A DNA stretch of 64,000 nucleotides, taken from positions 67,368,119 through 67,432,118 of the forward strand of contig CM034533.1 of NCBI GenBank assembly GCA_020002185.1. The letters are read 5' to 3'. The position numbers were made by a program, and so were the translations under genes. Under the pieces are notes generated by a model. It was given only the letters and a program-made list of their open reading frames with translations, searched no databases and was not told the DNA's origin. Below, piece by piece: positions 22,205-34,946 of the stretch. Every line of letters begins with the position of its first letter. Within the stretch, counting starts at the first letter, position 1. This DNA is from Paraescarpia echinospica. Taxonomy: Eukaryota; Annelida; Polychaeta; Sabellida; Siboglinidae.

Positions 22205-25100
22205 ATCGAGTTGCCATTTTTTGAACCTGGAAATGGTTGGTACTGTAAGGTTTTTTTTGCTGAATTATGTAGGTTATGGGTCCCTCAACTCAAATCAGTG
22301 GGATGGCAACGCGCCATCCTTGGGCAATTTGTGGGAGCCAGGCAAATCCAAGATGGCTACCGTGAACCTAGGTCATATTAGAAAATGTGTTATATCTTTG
22401 CACTGGAGCATGCTAGGAACATGATTTTGGTGTCTGTACACATGTTTTGACATACGAGGAATGCAATGGAACCATTTCCAATGATGTCCGACTATGTTCA
22501 CATCACAACAATTCAAAATGGCCGCCTTTTTCACCAAAAATCGAGCATAACGTTTGATTGGTTTATGCTATAGACACGATTTTTGTGTCCATACCTATGT
22601 TTTGCCATATCAGGATTTCAATGGATCCATTTCCAATGATGCCCGACTATGAACACCTGACCAAAATTAAAAAAATGGTCGTCATTTTTATCTAAAAGAG
22701 CCAAAATACACCATGACTTTTGATTGGATGATGCTAGAAACATTATTTTTGGTGCATAATGAGTTCATTGGAATTGTTTTCAATGATTTTGTATTTATGT
22801 GACATGATAATAAAGCTGTTGTTAAAATTAGGACTTTTGTAAGAAAACATGTATTTACAGTTCTTCATTTGCAATGATCAGTCATCATGAATGAGCTACG
22901 AGTATGCTAATAGCTATACATACTTACATGTACATGTATATGGCTACTTCTGACAAGAAACATACAAAAGCTTTGTAAAATGGCATGCAGTAATTACGAA
23001 TGAATCTGTATCATACATGTACAACATTAAAAAGTAAAAAATTCAAAGTAAGAAGTACTCAATTATAAATTTGCTGAAACACAATGAAACACAATTTGAG
23101 AGCATTTTTGTAATGACAGGTTTCATGTGGACATTGACAATGTGTATATCATTAATTAATTCAAAACCAACGGTATATGAAAGGGACGCCATTCACATTA
23201 CATTCTCATAGACAAGTTTAGTCCCGCCATTCTCTTTCATCCTCCTCTTCTATTTCCTCCTCTTCTATTTACTGTCACCTTCTTCCTCATTATCATGTCT
23301 AGCGTCACTCTCATGCTCATCATGTTTGGTGACCGGATTTAGGCACATAGTTTCACCAACACAGATGCAGTACGGTGTGCAGGACAATCCTGCAGAATGA
23401 CAGCTACATGCATGTCCTCTTGCGATGCATGGAGTTGGCACACCCCCTGCACCAGTGACCAACTCCCATCCATAAACAGCGATATCAACCACGGGCGGAG
23501 TCTGCTGATCTGCTGCCTTTCAGGGCATGACTTTGTAGTGAGCTCTCAGGATGTGGTAGGCCAAATTAGCGTCTGTCAGAGGAAGAGTCTTGATACATAC
23601 AGCTTTCCCTCTGGTCCTTTTGGAGGAGAGCGCGTACCTGGCAGAAGCCATGATTGTGCCTTCAGCAACACCATAGAGCGAGCAGATGAATTTCCGTCCA
23701 GTCTCCATCAACTGTTCGAGAGTAGCACCCTCTTCACCGAAGACAGTGTAGAGGCCAGAGTTGTCAGCAGACTTCAATACCTTTAGCGCCATCGCTTTGC
23801 CTGACAGTGCATGCATACCAAGCAGTTGGAGGGATTTCGGACCAAGGAGGAAAGAACTTTCATTGATGTTGAGGATAGCACCACTCCATCGATATAGCTG
23901 CACATAAGCTGTCAGCTGCGTTCTACACACCCAGAAGATAAGGAGAACAAAGACGTCGGTGTCATCGCTGATCACTGGTACAGTTTTCTTTCCATTCTTC
24001 ACAGCCTCCAGAAGATAACTAATGATAGTAATATCTGTTTCATCATGGGTGTACACGCCCTCCTCTCTTCCAACCATCGTCACGTTGTTGCCCAAATTGA
24101 ATGTGAAGGGAACCCTGATAAGAGCCTTCTTGTTTGCCTTGCTCTTCATGATGGCATCGCGGCATGGGAGCTTGCTGGGAATTGTGATGTTGTAGTCAAC
24201 AGCCCCATCACCTACATGCCGGATTCGTTCATGGTCCTTTGCTGACGGGTCATCATAGCGATCGAAGATGACCAGCACTTCTGTTGATTGGTACTGGCTG
24301 ATTGTGTCCTTCATACTGTTGGCGAGATGGGTTCTCGTTGCCGTAATTGAGTTCGCGTTACATCCTGGTATCCATGATGTTGTATAATGGTTGTAGAATT
24401 TTATTGTGTGGGAACAAATTCATTGGAGGTACGTAACTCATAAATGGACACGACAAAAGTTAATTTTCGTTAAGTCTGCGTCAAAACCTTTTCATTTATA
24501 CTTCTTAAAAAATAACTTCCCAAATCAATTAGTGCCAATGCCAAGTCAAATAAAAAAAAAAAATTATTGTACAATATTTCATTTTTAATTAAGGCTGTAC
24601 TGGCATATTTTCGGTAAAAATGGCGACCATTTTGGATTTTGGTCAGGTGTTCATAGTCGGGCATTATTGGAATTGGTTCCATTGAATTGCTGGTATGACA
24701 ACACATATGGATGGACACCAAAATCGTTTCTCTTGCATAAACCAATCAAAAGTTATGCTCGATTTTGGCTATTTTCGGTCAAAATGGCTGCCATTTTGAA
24801 TTTTTGTCATGTGAACATAGTCGGACATCATTGGAAATGGTTCCATTGAACTCCCATAACATGTATATAGACACCAAAAGCATGTTCCTAGCATGCTCGA
24901 GTACAAAGATGTAACACATTTTCTAATTTGACCTAGGTTCACGGCAACCATCTTGGATTTGCCTGGCTCCCACAAGTTGCCCAAGGATGGCGCGTTGCCA
25001 TCTGATTTGAGGGACCCATAACCTACATGATTCAGCAAAAAACCGTACACTACCAATCATTTCCGGGTTCCATATTGAACATAGCAGGGCGGCAACTCGA
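22205..25100. mobile_element. Candidate element: PIN-like ORF between ~500-bp inverted repeats
   Basis: 22205-22780 and 24590-25100 are inverted copies. Both carry gggtccctcaa, ggcaacgcgccatccttggg and gagccaggcaaatccaagat. Inward of these, both have a diverged internal repeat of about 160 bp with the phrases caaaatgg(c)cgcc, gagcataac and ccatttccaatgatg. The PIN-like reading frame lies between them on the minus strand. The right boundary (actcgactattacaaatg) interrupts a LINE reverse-transcriptase frame, which supports insertion as a unit. Target duplication is not clear. Confidence 0.55.
23265..24371 (-). pseudogene. PIN/FEN-like nuclease-related protein with Cys-rich tail, in-frame TGA
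   Basis: The frame from ATG at 24314 to TGA at 23520 encodes 264 residues and is open further upstream. It contains FDRYDDPSAKDHERIR (about residues 18-33), HDETDITIISYLLEA (about 89-103) and VISDDTDVFVLLIF (about 115-128). Acidic residues in such blocks suit a metal-dependent PIN-like nuclease fold, as in a family common in cnidarian, molluscan and lancelet genomes. After the TGA the same frame stays open to 23265 and encodes a Cys-rich segment (CIARGHACSCHSAGLSC, CTPYCICVG) that resembles the tail of the same family. TGA is one transition from TGG. It is probably an inactivated copy, or read through; function in the family is not known to me. Confidence 0.6.
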
Positions 25101-25105
25101 CTATT

Positions 25106-25984
25106 ACAAATGACATGCCCAAGGTATTTACAAGAAGTGGCGAAGATTAATTTCTTTCCTCCGAAAGTCATTTCCCTGGCAAGATTATAATTTCTAGAAT
25201 CAAAGTACATGACCAGGGATTTATCAGCATTATACTGAATGTCATGCTCACACCCATAAGAGTAACATATGTCAAGTAAAGAGTATAGTCCCTTGGCGGA
25301 AGGAGCGAATAGAAGTAGGTCAACAGGTGATTAACAACCATAGTACCCAGATTACAACCAATATGTTGTTTGTATAGTTGTACACTCAAATTGTCCATGT
25401 AAATGTTAAAAATTAAAGGGGATAACTTCCCACCTTGCTTAAGACCGTTGCCCACTGAGAAGAAATCCGAGTAGGTAGATCCCCATCGGATACATACACA
25501 TTGGTTATTGAACTAATTGCTGAGCATTCTTAGAATATATTTCGGTGCGTCTCGCTGTTTTAATTTCGTTAACAGCTTATGTCGATTGACTCGATCAAAT
25601 GCTTTTGACGCATCCAGAAACGCAACATGCATAGCTGAACCATGTTTAGTATAAAATCTTAATAATTCCTTAAATGTAAACACGCATAGCTCCGTTCCGT
25701 GTTTTGGCTTAAATCCAAACTGATGAGGCGTAGTTTGCAAATATGTTTCCATTCTGCTGAATATCACAGTATCTATTATCTTGGAACATATGTTAGAAAG
25801 GCATATTGGCCTGTAATTACCTTTGTCATTTACCCGTCTAATAACCGGTACAATAACAGACTCTGAGACTGATTTCGGAACATAACCATGCACCACAATA
25901 GAGGTCACTAGAGTAGATAATAGCACAACAATTTGAGCATCGGCGAACTTGATGTGTTCTGCATTAATTCCATCCAGACATTAT
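25106..25984 (-). pseudogene. LINE reverse transcriptase fragment
   Basis: The minus-strand frame at 25513-25926 contains NYRPICLSNICSK, HQFGFKPKHGTE and AFLDASKAFDRVNRHKLL. A second frame at 25168-25455 contains GLKQGGKLSPLIFNIYMDNL. These are RT blocks of a non-LTR element. The YADD region is lost to a frameshift, as NHLLTYFY stands where NHLMYADD is expected. The last readable part, CKYLGHVIC, is cut at about 25105 by the PIN-element boundary. Clearly inactive. Confidence 0.75.
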
Positions 25985-26910
25985 ATCACTGGAAGAAAGG
26001 AAAGCACTTCAAACCTCGAGGAGGGACAGGACGATCAATATTCTACCAGCAGTCAAGGGTAGGGCAACAGTGATTATGAAGACAACAGAATACGATGCAA
26101 AGATAGCAGGTCTACTAGCAGATGTCACCACCTATGAGACATTGAAAGGGGATCCCTCCAGAGTGTACAATAGTAAATTAGTCAACACCATGAAAAAGTG
26201 GAAAAGGGCCAAGACTATATCAGATGCCCTATACCATAGAATCTACCCTACATCAGAAGCAGTGTAAAAATGCTATGGATAGCCTAAGATCCACAAGGAC
26301 AACGTATCAATAAGACTTATCGTTTCAAGTATAGGCAGCAACGTACTTAGCCACCATTCTGAGCTCATTGGATGACACATTCACAGTGCTACAAAGGAGT
26401 GAAGTAGAACAGTTCACACACCCTCTGAATTCAATGGACGATAACATCAAGTTCACAGTAGAACCAGAACATGACAACGCAAGCACTAATCTTTCTAGAT
26501 ACATGTATATGTCTGTAGGACGGTGGATCAACCAAGGTTAAGGCGTATCGGAAGGCAGCACACACAGACCAGTATTTGAACTGGGATTCAAACCACTCGT
26601 TAGAACACAAACGATCAGTGGTGAGGACACTCTTCCAAAGGGCAGAAAGGTTGGTAAATGAAGAGAAGGATAAAACTAAAGAGGTGGAGCACATCAAGAA
26701 AGTTCTGAAAACGAACGGTTACAAACCTTGGATGTTTAACACCACACAATCAAGGAGAAATAAGGAGAATGTCAACACCAAAAAACCCAGCAGAAGACAA
26801 CATGTCATAGGTCTACCCTATATCAGTAAGCTGTCTGAACAGTTGGCAATGATTTTCAAATCCTACGACATATCAGTGTACCACAAGTCACACCGATCCT
26901 ATTTTTAAAT
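25985..26910 (+). pseudogene. Penelope-like element RT relic with internal deletion
   Basis: The first part reads KGRATVIMKTTEYDAKIAGL and later YHRIYPTSEAV then PKIHKDNVSIRLIVSSI, typical of the N-terminal part of Penelope-like RT. The last part at 26576-26908 reads HKRSVVRTLFQRAERLV, TNGYKPW and LPYISKLSEQLAMIF, from the C-terminal part before the GIY-YIG domain. The catalytic middle is missing or scrambled with stops. No GIY-YIG block and no hammerhead motif was seen beside it. Confidence 0.65.
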
Positions 26911-28974
26911 ATAAAAATATACTTATATTTGCCGATATATACAGGTTGAACGTGTTGCTATTTATGTATGACTATCACCATACTACCATTGCCTAAATCC
27001 TTTAAATAATATATACCAAAAAAGAACTTAGCCACTAATATCACACTTACCAGACAATATAACTTCTTACATACAAAGAAACCCAGAACACATTTTTATC
27101 TAGGTTACCTAAACATTGTCATAAAAATATGGAATACTCTTGATTATAAGATATAAAACATTAAATCTAGACCACAGTTTTATTATGCAAACAATATATA
27201 GACAGTTAACTCAACTATGTATATTGCCTAAATCCCAGATGTGTGGAGTGCAGTTAGAGGTGTTTTATATCTATGTTAGATCCGCTTGTCACGATGTAGG
27301 GTTTAGTACTTAATTATCATAGGTTGGTAGCGAATGTGAAAGATTACAGTTGGGGTTACCCTGTACGGCTATTGACGGTTGGCTAGTGCTTACGCAATAG
27401 TATGAATGCACTGGGGAGGTAGCATAGGGTCAGATGAACCGGGGAAACATTACATTATAGTTAGGGTAGACAGGTAGGAAAGTTGAATCTAACATGTAAT
27501 AAATATATAAATGGTAGCCAGCTTTATATGTATAATAACTGTGGTGCGGGTAGAAATTTAGAGGGGATAATTTTATAGCGTATAGGAATGTCGATATAAT
27601 AAAGATTTATTATTATTACCTATTGGGCGGTGAAATTATTGCAATGGTGTGCTGCCGCATCAGTAGGTATCACATGACAGATTCAAAGAGATTGTTGATT
27701 AACTGAGGTTTGGCAAGGATAGAAGCAGTCCAGAGTGATCCACAGACAGGACGATGTAACCTGGTCTTCTCTGTAACGAGAAATTATTATAGTGTGGTTA
27801 TAAAACACATACTTCGAAGCCATTCCGAACGGTTTCTTAGACGATGGTATCTTTCGTTCATGTGTAGTATTGAAGAGAACACCGGAGGTATGTAAAGATA
27901 CATGTTCTGTGTATACCTGAGTAAATGTTAGATTATAGGTATTGTCTTGATTATCTGGTTTGGTATTATTAAATGTGTCAAAGGGTGTGGTCGAGAATAA
28001 ACGAACCTGGGTCAGAGCGACAAATCGATGTCGCGGAGTCTATACGTGATCGCAATTCATCGCGCAGCTCCGAGGTTTTTATGTAGTAACGGTGATCGAA
28101 CGTACGTTGCAGTATGGTTGTCACGGATAATTTTCACGGGTATATAGGTTTAAGAGTTATACTAATAGATTTAAGAGTTATACTAATTGTGGTGAGGGGA
28201 TTGTTTTATTAATACAAATTTAATATTTTGCTCTGATATGTATACGTTGGCCTTAGAGATAGATAGGTAGCATGTTTATGTTTGGGTTGTTGGAATAACC
28301 TATACTATGAAGGATGTTTAGTACATACCGTCAAGTGTGAATATATTTTAATATTGTAGTTAAATATTTATTGTAGTGTCGGGTCGGTGCGACTGCCAGC
28401 TATACTCCAAGCTCGTTAGGGCGAACGATGGGCCTAGATGATACCCGAGGCCAGGCTAAATTCACGCGTGAAGAAAGAAATTCAGTTGGTCGGAAATGCA
28501 TTGACACCCTAACGTTGCGAACCGTCGGAGGATCGTAGAGTTGATTGCCGTGTCGACCAAGGGTATTGTTGAACCCGAACATTGTAATGTTATATTTATC
28601 ATATGACGAAAGAGCATCTTATAGAGAATCCGATATGTAACGGCGCTCTTATACCCTCACTGGGTTGATAGCGGAAGAGGGTCTTTGCTTTGTTATTATT
28701 TTTTGTATTATAGAGTGTGATAGAACGTCACCGTAAGCGGATGAGTGGTAACATGGAGGTCATGTTTATATTCCCGGGAATTCCCGTTATAGAATAAGAG
28801 TGTGTAGGAGGCTGACGAGCCTTCCTCTAGAAATGTTGTATATTAATAGTTTTGTTATTAGATGTGGGATGAATAAATTTTGAAATCGGTACCTTGTATA
28901 AATGTTTTATTGAATTCCACTATCCCTGAACTCAACATCTATTACAAGTTCGTCTCACTTGGCGGATCTTGGCA
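26911..28974. other. Spacer, right part, no gene recognised
   Basis: Mostly AT-rich. A segment ending aataaagatttattattatt near 27618 resembles a LINE 3' tail. The text at 28915-28975 (gttcgtctcacttggcgg) resembles an LTR/primer-site junction, but no paired LTR or coding region could be found. Short open frames only. Confidence 0.4.
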
Positions 28975-30229
28975 TAGCTAATATTACATTATGTTCAACC
29001 GCATGGGAACAACATTAACCCGATCAGCTGAAGCATTGGATACTAAATTACCATAGCAATATACAACATTAATTTCCTATCTAATTAAGTACATTATCAA
29101 GATGCATGCGATGCATCAAACATTATCACAACTTTTACATCCACGTAAATTAATCATTGGAACTTAGTCGAGAATACTAAATGAGACTGCTCCTTTATTT
29201 TGAAGCATAAAATCTGTTTTGATAAAGCTCATGTATTAAAGGTTAATGGAGCCTACTTTCCAGTCAAATGTATGAATACATAAATAATGCCACAGGAAAT
29301 GTACAAAATAGACAATATAACAGATGTGCTAACCTTTACGAATCTACTATAAATCTTGCAGATATTCATAAATGTCTTATGGGCTGAGGAGAAATTGTGC
29401 ATTGTTTTGTGCATTCTGAACAGTCTTTTTGTATACAGCCAGAGTTTTGTATAATGATATGGATAATTGTTCATTACATAATTGTTTTACAGGTGTGTAT
29501 AATTCAGAGTGGGGATATATGAAATAAGAACCTGTGCTGCATGCATGGTCACTGCAGTAATCTGGGCAAGCACCTTTGAACAGCAGAGAGCACCATAGAA
29601 TAATCCTTATTTCACTAAGTAAATATTTACAATGCAGCGAAGTCATACGGCTTTCCTTATAAGCATAACCATGCAAACATAATTTTTGATAGCATAACTA
29701 TACAAATATAATTCCTGATGGCACATCTGTACAAATATAATTTGTGATGACATGCCTAGGCAAACACCACTCCTGATGGCATAACTATGCATAGACATAA
29801 TTCCTGATAGCATACCTATGCTAATATATCAGTCTACGGCAAGAATCATCATGATGCAAGTAACAAGGGGGTATCCAGTGTTCTTTACAAAACGTTCAAC
29901 TTTGACGTTTTAGTAGTGCCGGCGACAGAATTCAGGACTCAATTGATTTGACCTTGTCCATATACACATTATATACATTAATACATTGGTAATATGAATA
30001 GTATCTAAGGTCGGGGAGACTCCCGCTAAGATATATATTGTCGCTCGTATGGTTAGTAAATTATAATCATTGCTTTAAGAATTACAAATATAGCAGTTAT
30101 GAATAAAACAGCATGATTCATAATTTAGAATAATGTAATTTGTTATGTAACTTGAGAAACCATGTAGACTGTGAATACATTTTCTGAATGATAATGTCTG
30201 GTGTATTATTAACTGTCTCAATTACGCGA

Positions 30230-31797
30230 TACCTAACGCTTTATTTGGCAAATTCATGTTTGACTCTAGACATACGCAGATCATTTTGTTTACGTGTGTT
30301 GTGTTGATGAATGTAATAGTTGTGTGTGCAAAGAATAACTTTGAAAATATTCGGGTAACTGATTGTTAATTAATTTGTAGTAGAATTTTAGTTGCTGGAG
30401 TCTATAAATGTCATCCAACTTTTGTAATTGAACTGTTTTATAAATAGGATTTGTGTGAGCATTGCAATTACTTAGGGATATTATTCGCATTGCTTTTTTT
30501 TGTAATTTGAAAATTCGATGTGCCTGAGGATAAGAGGATACCATAATTAATATGAAGGATAATAAGAGAATTATATACATAATATATAATATTTGAAGTG
30601 GTAAAAGTTTATTTAGAATTCTTATTGTTTTAGTTATTATATTTGCTATTTTGTTTGTTTGATTCTCTGCCAGTTTAAATAGTTATTTATGGTAATGCCT
30701 AAAACATTAAAATAATTTACACCTTCAATGTTTGTCCCATCTATTTCTAATAGAGGGCACTCTATTTTCATATTGAGGCATATGGAAAAAAAAAAAAAAT
30801 TTTGGTATTTAGTGAAAGTTTATTTGCTAACCTTTATGAGTTCTTTGTTAATATTTTCACTTTGCATTTGGCCTTCTGAAACTGTAAATGACCTTAGTGT
30901 ACTAGTAAGGGTAGTGTCATCTGCATCAGTTACAAACTTAAAAAGGTCACTTGAAAATGCTATGTCATTGATGTATATAATAAACAAGAGTGGTCCTAAA
31001 GTTGAACCTTGTCATAGTCATACCTGTTTCTTTAGATTTAACATTTTCAATTTCTACATATTGTTTACAATTGCATAAATAACTCCCACAAAGATCAAGT
31101 GCCATATAATTTAATCCATAGTAATTTAATTTATGTAGCAATATATTTTGATCAATTGTGTCAAATGCTTTTGATAAATCAAGGTATACATTAATTGGCA
31201 GATTTATCAAGCTTTCATCAAGCTAATTTATAATTAGGGTAACTGCTTTGCTAATACCATGTTTTATCAATGTTAATATTTTGGTTGATATACCATCTAT
31301 TCCGCAACTTGATTTTGGAGGTAAGCGAACAATTACGCTGACAGCAATATCTACTTCAATTGGCTTAAAACTGAAGTGTTGGACTTTTCAAATAATCTAT
31401 AGGATTTACCACCAGTTGTATTTAAGTTGATTTGCAATAATGCATTTATCGCTCACCATTTTCCGTCCACTTTGAACAGATTTGGAAATTCTTATTTCTT
31501 TGTTTTTTTCTGAATAATTCCTTTAATTAAACACGTCTTTTTAATATCATGTTTATGCTTTTCAAAACGGGACTGATAATGCATTTACTTAGCCAATCGA
31601 ATATTTCTTTTAAGAAATATATTAGTAAGTATTCAAATTAGTTTTGAGTTTACGGTATTGATCCGTAATTACCGGAGCCTGTTTTATTCTTGCATACAAT
31701 TTATTTCTAAACTTAATTGACCTAATATTGTCCTGAGTAATCCAATGTGTTTTTATGTTTATATTTATAATTTTATTTTATTTTAATACGCAACATC
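30230..31797 (-). pseudogene. L2-like LINE fragment, minus strand
   Basis: The C-terminal frame (30290-30580) reads IFKLQKKAMRIISLSNC and LQQLKFYYKLINNQLP. An upstream frame (30965-31210) has VYLDLSKAFDTIDQNILLHK. Intermediate text shows EIDGTNIE-like remains with frameshifts. It belongs to the same family as the copies at 38080-44010 and 62821-64000. Its 5' part is cut by the CR1 insertion at 31798. Confidence 0.7.
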
Positions 31798-34700
31798 TTT
31801 TAACAAGATTTAACAAGATTGCCATCCAGAAAATTACTCTGGATGGCAGGTGGACAAGGAAGCCTTTTGGCTTATCGAGAGTCCAATACTTTTTATCTAC
31901 ATGTATCCCGCCTTTTTTAGGTGTGTGTCGATTTTATTTTTAAACATATTCACGCTACTAGCACCAACACAATCAGGAGATAATCTGTTCCATTCATTTA
32001 CAGTCCTTTGTGAGAATGAGAACTTTCTTATATCTAATCTACACTGCTCCTTTACTAATGTAGCTTCATGTCCTCTGGTCCTTCTATCTTTCTTAACTGA
32101 GAAAAAAAAATTCTATCAATATTTTCATAACCATTCAATATTTTAAACACTTCTATGTGATCTCCTCTCAATCTCCTGGTCTCTAGTGTTGTTAAACCAC
32201 ATTCTTTTAGGCGTATTTCGTAACTAAGATCCCTCAGATTTGGTATCATTTTAGTCGCTCTCCTCTGTACTCTTTCTAGCATATCTATGTCCTTCTTGCG
32301 ATATGGCCTCCATGCTTGTATACAATATTCTAAATGAGGCCTCACTATTGTTTTGTACAGCGGTACTATTAATTCTTTTTTCTTATACGCTATATTTCGC
32401 CTAATTAATCCAAGGATTTGATTTCCCTTTGACGCTGCAATTCCGCACTGCTCTGAAACCTTCATATCAGCACTAATGGTTAACCCTAAGTCCTTTTCTT
32501 TTACAGTAGTACTTAGAACAGTACCCCCCATTTTATATTTTACCTCTTCATTCCCATGACCTGTGTGGAGGCATTTACATTTCCCAAAATTGAACAGCAT
32601 TTGCCACTTTTCAGACCATTTGATCAACCTATCAAGATCATCTTGTAAATGCTGTCTGTCTCCATCACTTTTAATCCTTCTAAACACTTTTGTATCATCC
32701 GCAAATTTTAACACCTTGCTTGTTATATCATCGTCCAAATCGTTGATATATATTAAGAATAATATAGGTCCTAGTACTGATCCCTGTGGTACCCCACTCA
32801 ATACCGATTTCCAGTTTGAAGCCTCCCCATCAACTACTACACGTTGTCTTCTGTCATTCAGCCATTTTTCTATCCAGTTTATTATACCATTTCCTATGCC
32901 ATGGGCCTTTAGCTTAAGGAGTAATCTTTGATGTGGTACTTTGTCGAAAGCTTTTTGAAAATCTAAATAGATGATATCTACTGGTGATCCCTCATCTACC
33001 CACCTAGTGATGTCTTCCAAAAAACATAACATATTTGTTAAGCATGACCTCGCTTTTAAAAACCCATGTTGAGATGGGTTTATCAAGTTATGTTTAACAA
33101 GAAAATCCACCATGTGATCTTTAATTAGTCTTTCTAATAATTTGCAAATCACTGATGTTAAACTCACTGGTCTATAGTTCTCTGACTTGTTTCTCGAACC
33201 TTTTTTAAATAACGGTATAATGTTTGCCTCTTTCCATTCTAAAGGAACCACTCCCTCTTCTAATGACAAATTGAAAACTGTTGCAAGCGGTACGCTAATT
33301 TGTTCTACAATTTCCAATAGTAGTTTGGGCGGAATCCCGTCCACTCCAGGTGATTTATTATCCTTCATAGCCCTTATTTTCTTAGTTACCATTTCCGAGG
33401 TTACAACTAACTGTCCTAAATAGTCTGAATCTGCCCCCTTGAACTTAGCCTCTGGTACTGGCAGTGAACTAATATCTTCCCTGGTAAACACTGAACTAAA
33501 ATACTCATTCAGGTCTTCTGCCATTAAGAATCCCTCTGATATTGTATTTCCAGCACTATCTTCTAGAGGACCGACCTTATCCTGAACTTTCTGTTTGCTT
33601 CGAATATACGCATAAAAACTCTTACTGTCATGTTTTATATTACTAGCTAATTTTTTTTCATAGCTTCTCTTTGAATTTCTAATTTCAGCTGTAGCTTGAT
33701 TAAGTGCTTCTTTATAAATGTTGTAGTCTTCATCATTTCCAGTACATCTATATTACTTCCACATCATTTGTTTATACTTAATTTTTCTAATGGCTTCTTT
33801 CGATAAGTGTTTCTTTTTAGACCGTTTCCCTTGTTTTTTGAAAGGTACAAATTTATCGACTATGCACTTAATTTCACTATTTAAGATATTCCAGCATTCG
33901 GTTGCTGTCTTATTCTTCAGTGTGTTATTCCAGTCTATCTTTGCTAAATATTTCCTCATGTCCTTATACCTTCCTTTGTGGAAATTTCTCCTATACTGCT
34001 TTTTACTATTCCTTTCTGATTTTACTTTGATGGTAAAATGTATCTGGTTGTGATCACTACTCCCCAGTGGCTCACATATCTTGACATTGTCAACTAATTC
34101 TTTCTGTGAGGACAAAACTAAGTCTAACACATTCTCTCCCCTGGTTGGTTCTAGCACATGTTGAGAAAGGAAACTATCTTGTACTAAAACTAAAAACTTG
34201 TGGTCCTCACTCCCCATACTCTGTAGAGATTTCCATTGTATATGCCCATGGTTAAAGTCCCCCATAATAATACAGTTCCGTTTGCTTACTTCCCTTATAG
34301 CGTTTTGTATTTTTTCATTCTCTTCTATGCTTATGTTTGGACTTCGATAAACTAACCCAACTGTTAACGTTGAGTTTCCTGTAACTATGTTACACCAAAC
34401 AGCTTCTTCGCAATCTGCTTCTCTTTCTAATTTTATTTCATAAGCCTGGATAGATTCTTTAATATATAAAATAACTCCACCTCCCTTTCTTCCTATTCTA
34501 TCTTTCCTAAACATTACATATCCTGTTAGTCCCAATTCGGCATCTGATATATCAGTGGTGGCCCACGATTCGGTTATACCTATTATGTGAGGGTCAATAT
34601 CTTCTACCATAATGTTTAGTTCACTTCTTTTGTTTACTATGCTCCTTGCATTTAAACAAATGCATTTATATCCTGATTCAGAACAGTTTTCCAGGCTGTT

Positions 34701-34946
34701 CTTTGCCGATTTATTTCTGCTGTCTTTATCTATGCCTCCAGTTTCAGGCTTCTCTGTGAATCCCCCCTGCGAATCTAGTTTAAATAGATGCAGCCTGTCC
34801 CACTGTCAACAGATTGCAGCACGTTCTCTGAGAAAACTGCTGCCCCTTTCCACTTAGATGTAGGCCATCTCTCATGTACATATCTTCCCTCCCAACAAAG
34901 TATCCCCATAAATCTACGAATCCCACCCCCTCTTCTTTACACATCT
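31798..34946 (-). mobile_element. CR1-type LINE copy 1, 5'-truncated
   Basis: Minus-strand element ending in tandem tttaacaaga units (31798-31825), a CR1/L2-style 3' end. ORF2 is split. The endonuclease part at 33753-34610 has ITESWA, GDFNHGHIQW and GSSDHNQIHF. The RT part at 32055-33524 has NYRPVSLTSV, LDFQKAFDKVPH, GVPQGSVLGP and KFADDTK. The break between them is a TAA where copy 2 has TCA (Ser), at about 33750. A second frameshift near 32105 alters the last residues. It is nearly identical to copy 2 at 54810-58737, and identity ends at 34946 inside ORF1, so this copy is 5'-truncated. It lies in the right arm of the inverted duplication. Confidence 0.88.
32055..33524 (-). CDS. CR1 ORF2 reverse-transcriptase part (copy 1, disrupted gene)
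   Basis: This open stretch of 489 codons from an internal Met covers RT fingers to thumb and the C-terminal region (ERVQRRATKMIPNL, then LRGDHIEVFKILNGYENIDR). It is one piece of a broken ORF2, not an independent gene. A frameshift in an A-run near 32105 replaces the normal C-terminus with an unrelated end. Confidence 0.75.
   Translation of the reverse strand: MAEDLNEYFSSVFTREDISSLPVPEAKFKGADSDYLGQLVVTSEMVTKKIRAMKDNKSPGVDGIPPKLLLEIVEQISVPLATVFNLSLEEGVVPLEWKEANIIPLFKKGSRNKSENYRPVSLTSVICKLLERLIKDHMVDFLVKHNLINPSQHGFLKARSCLTNMLCFLEDITRWVDEGSPVDIIYLDFQKAFDKVPHQRLLLKLKAHGIGNGIINWIEKWLNDRRQRVVVDGEASNWKSVLSGVPQGSVLGPILFLIYINDLDDDITSKVLKFADDTKVFRRIKSDGDRQHLQDDLDRLIKWSEKWQMLFNFGKCKCLHTGHGNEEVKYKMGGTVLSTTVKEKDLGLTISADMKVSEQCGIAASKGNQILGLIRRNIAYKKKELIVPLYKTIVRPHLEYCIQAWRPYRKKDIDMLERVQRRATKMIPNLRDLSYEIRLKECGLTTLETRRLRGDHIEVFKILNGYENIDRIFFSQLRKIEGPEDMKLH

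Noticed and set aside
27620..28975. Possible solo LTR ending near ttcgtctcacttggcgg
   Set aside because: No second copy, no clear termini and no target duplication in the window.
32563..32931. Plus-strand open frame opposite the LINE RT
   Set aside because: Shadow of the CR1 ORF2 on the other strand; the same shadow is seen in the second CR1 copy at 55576-55944.
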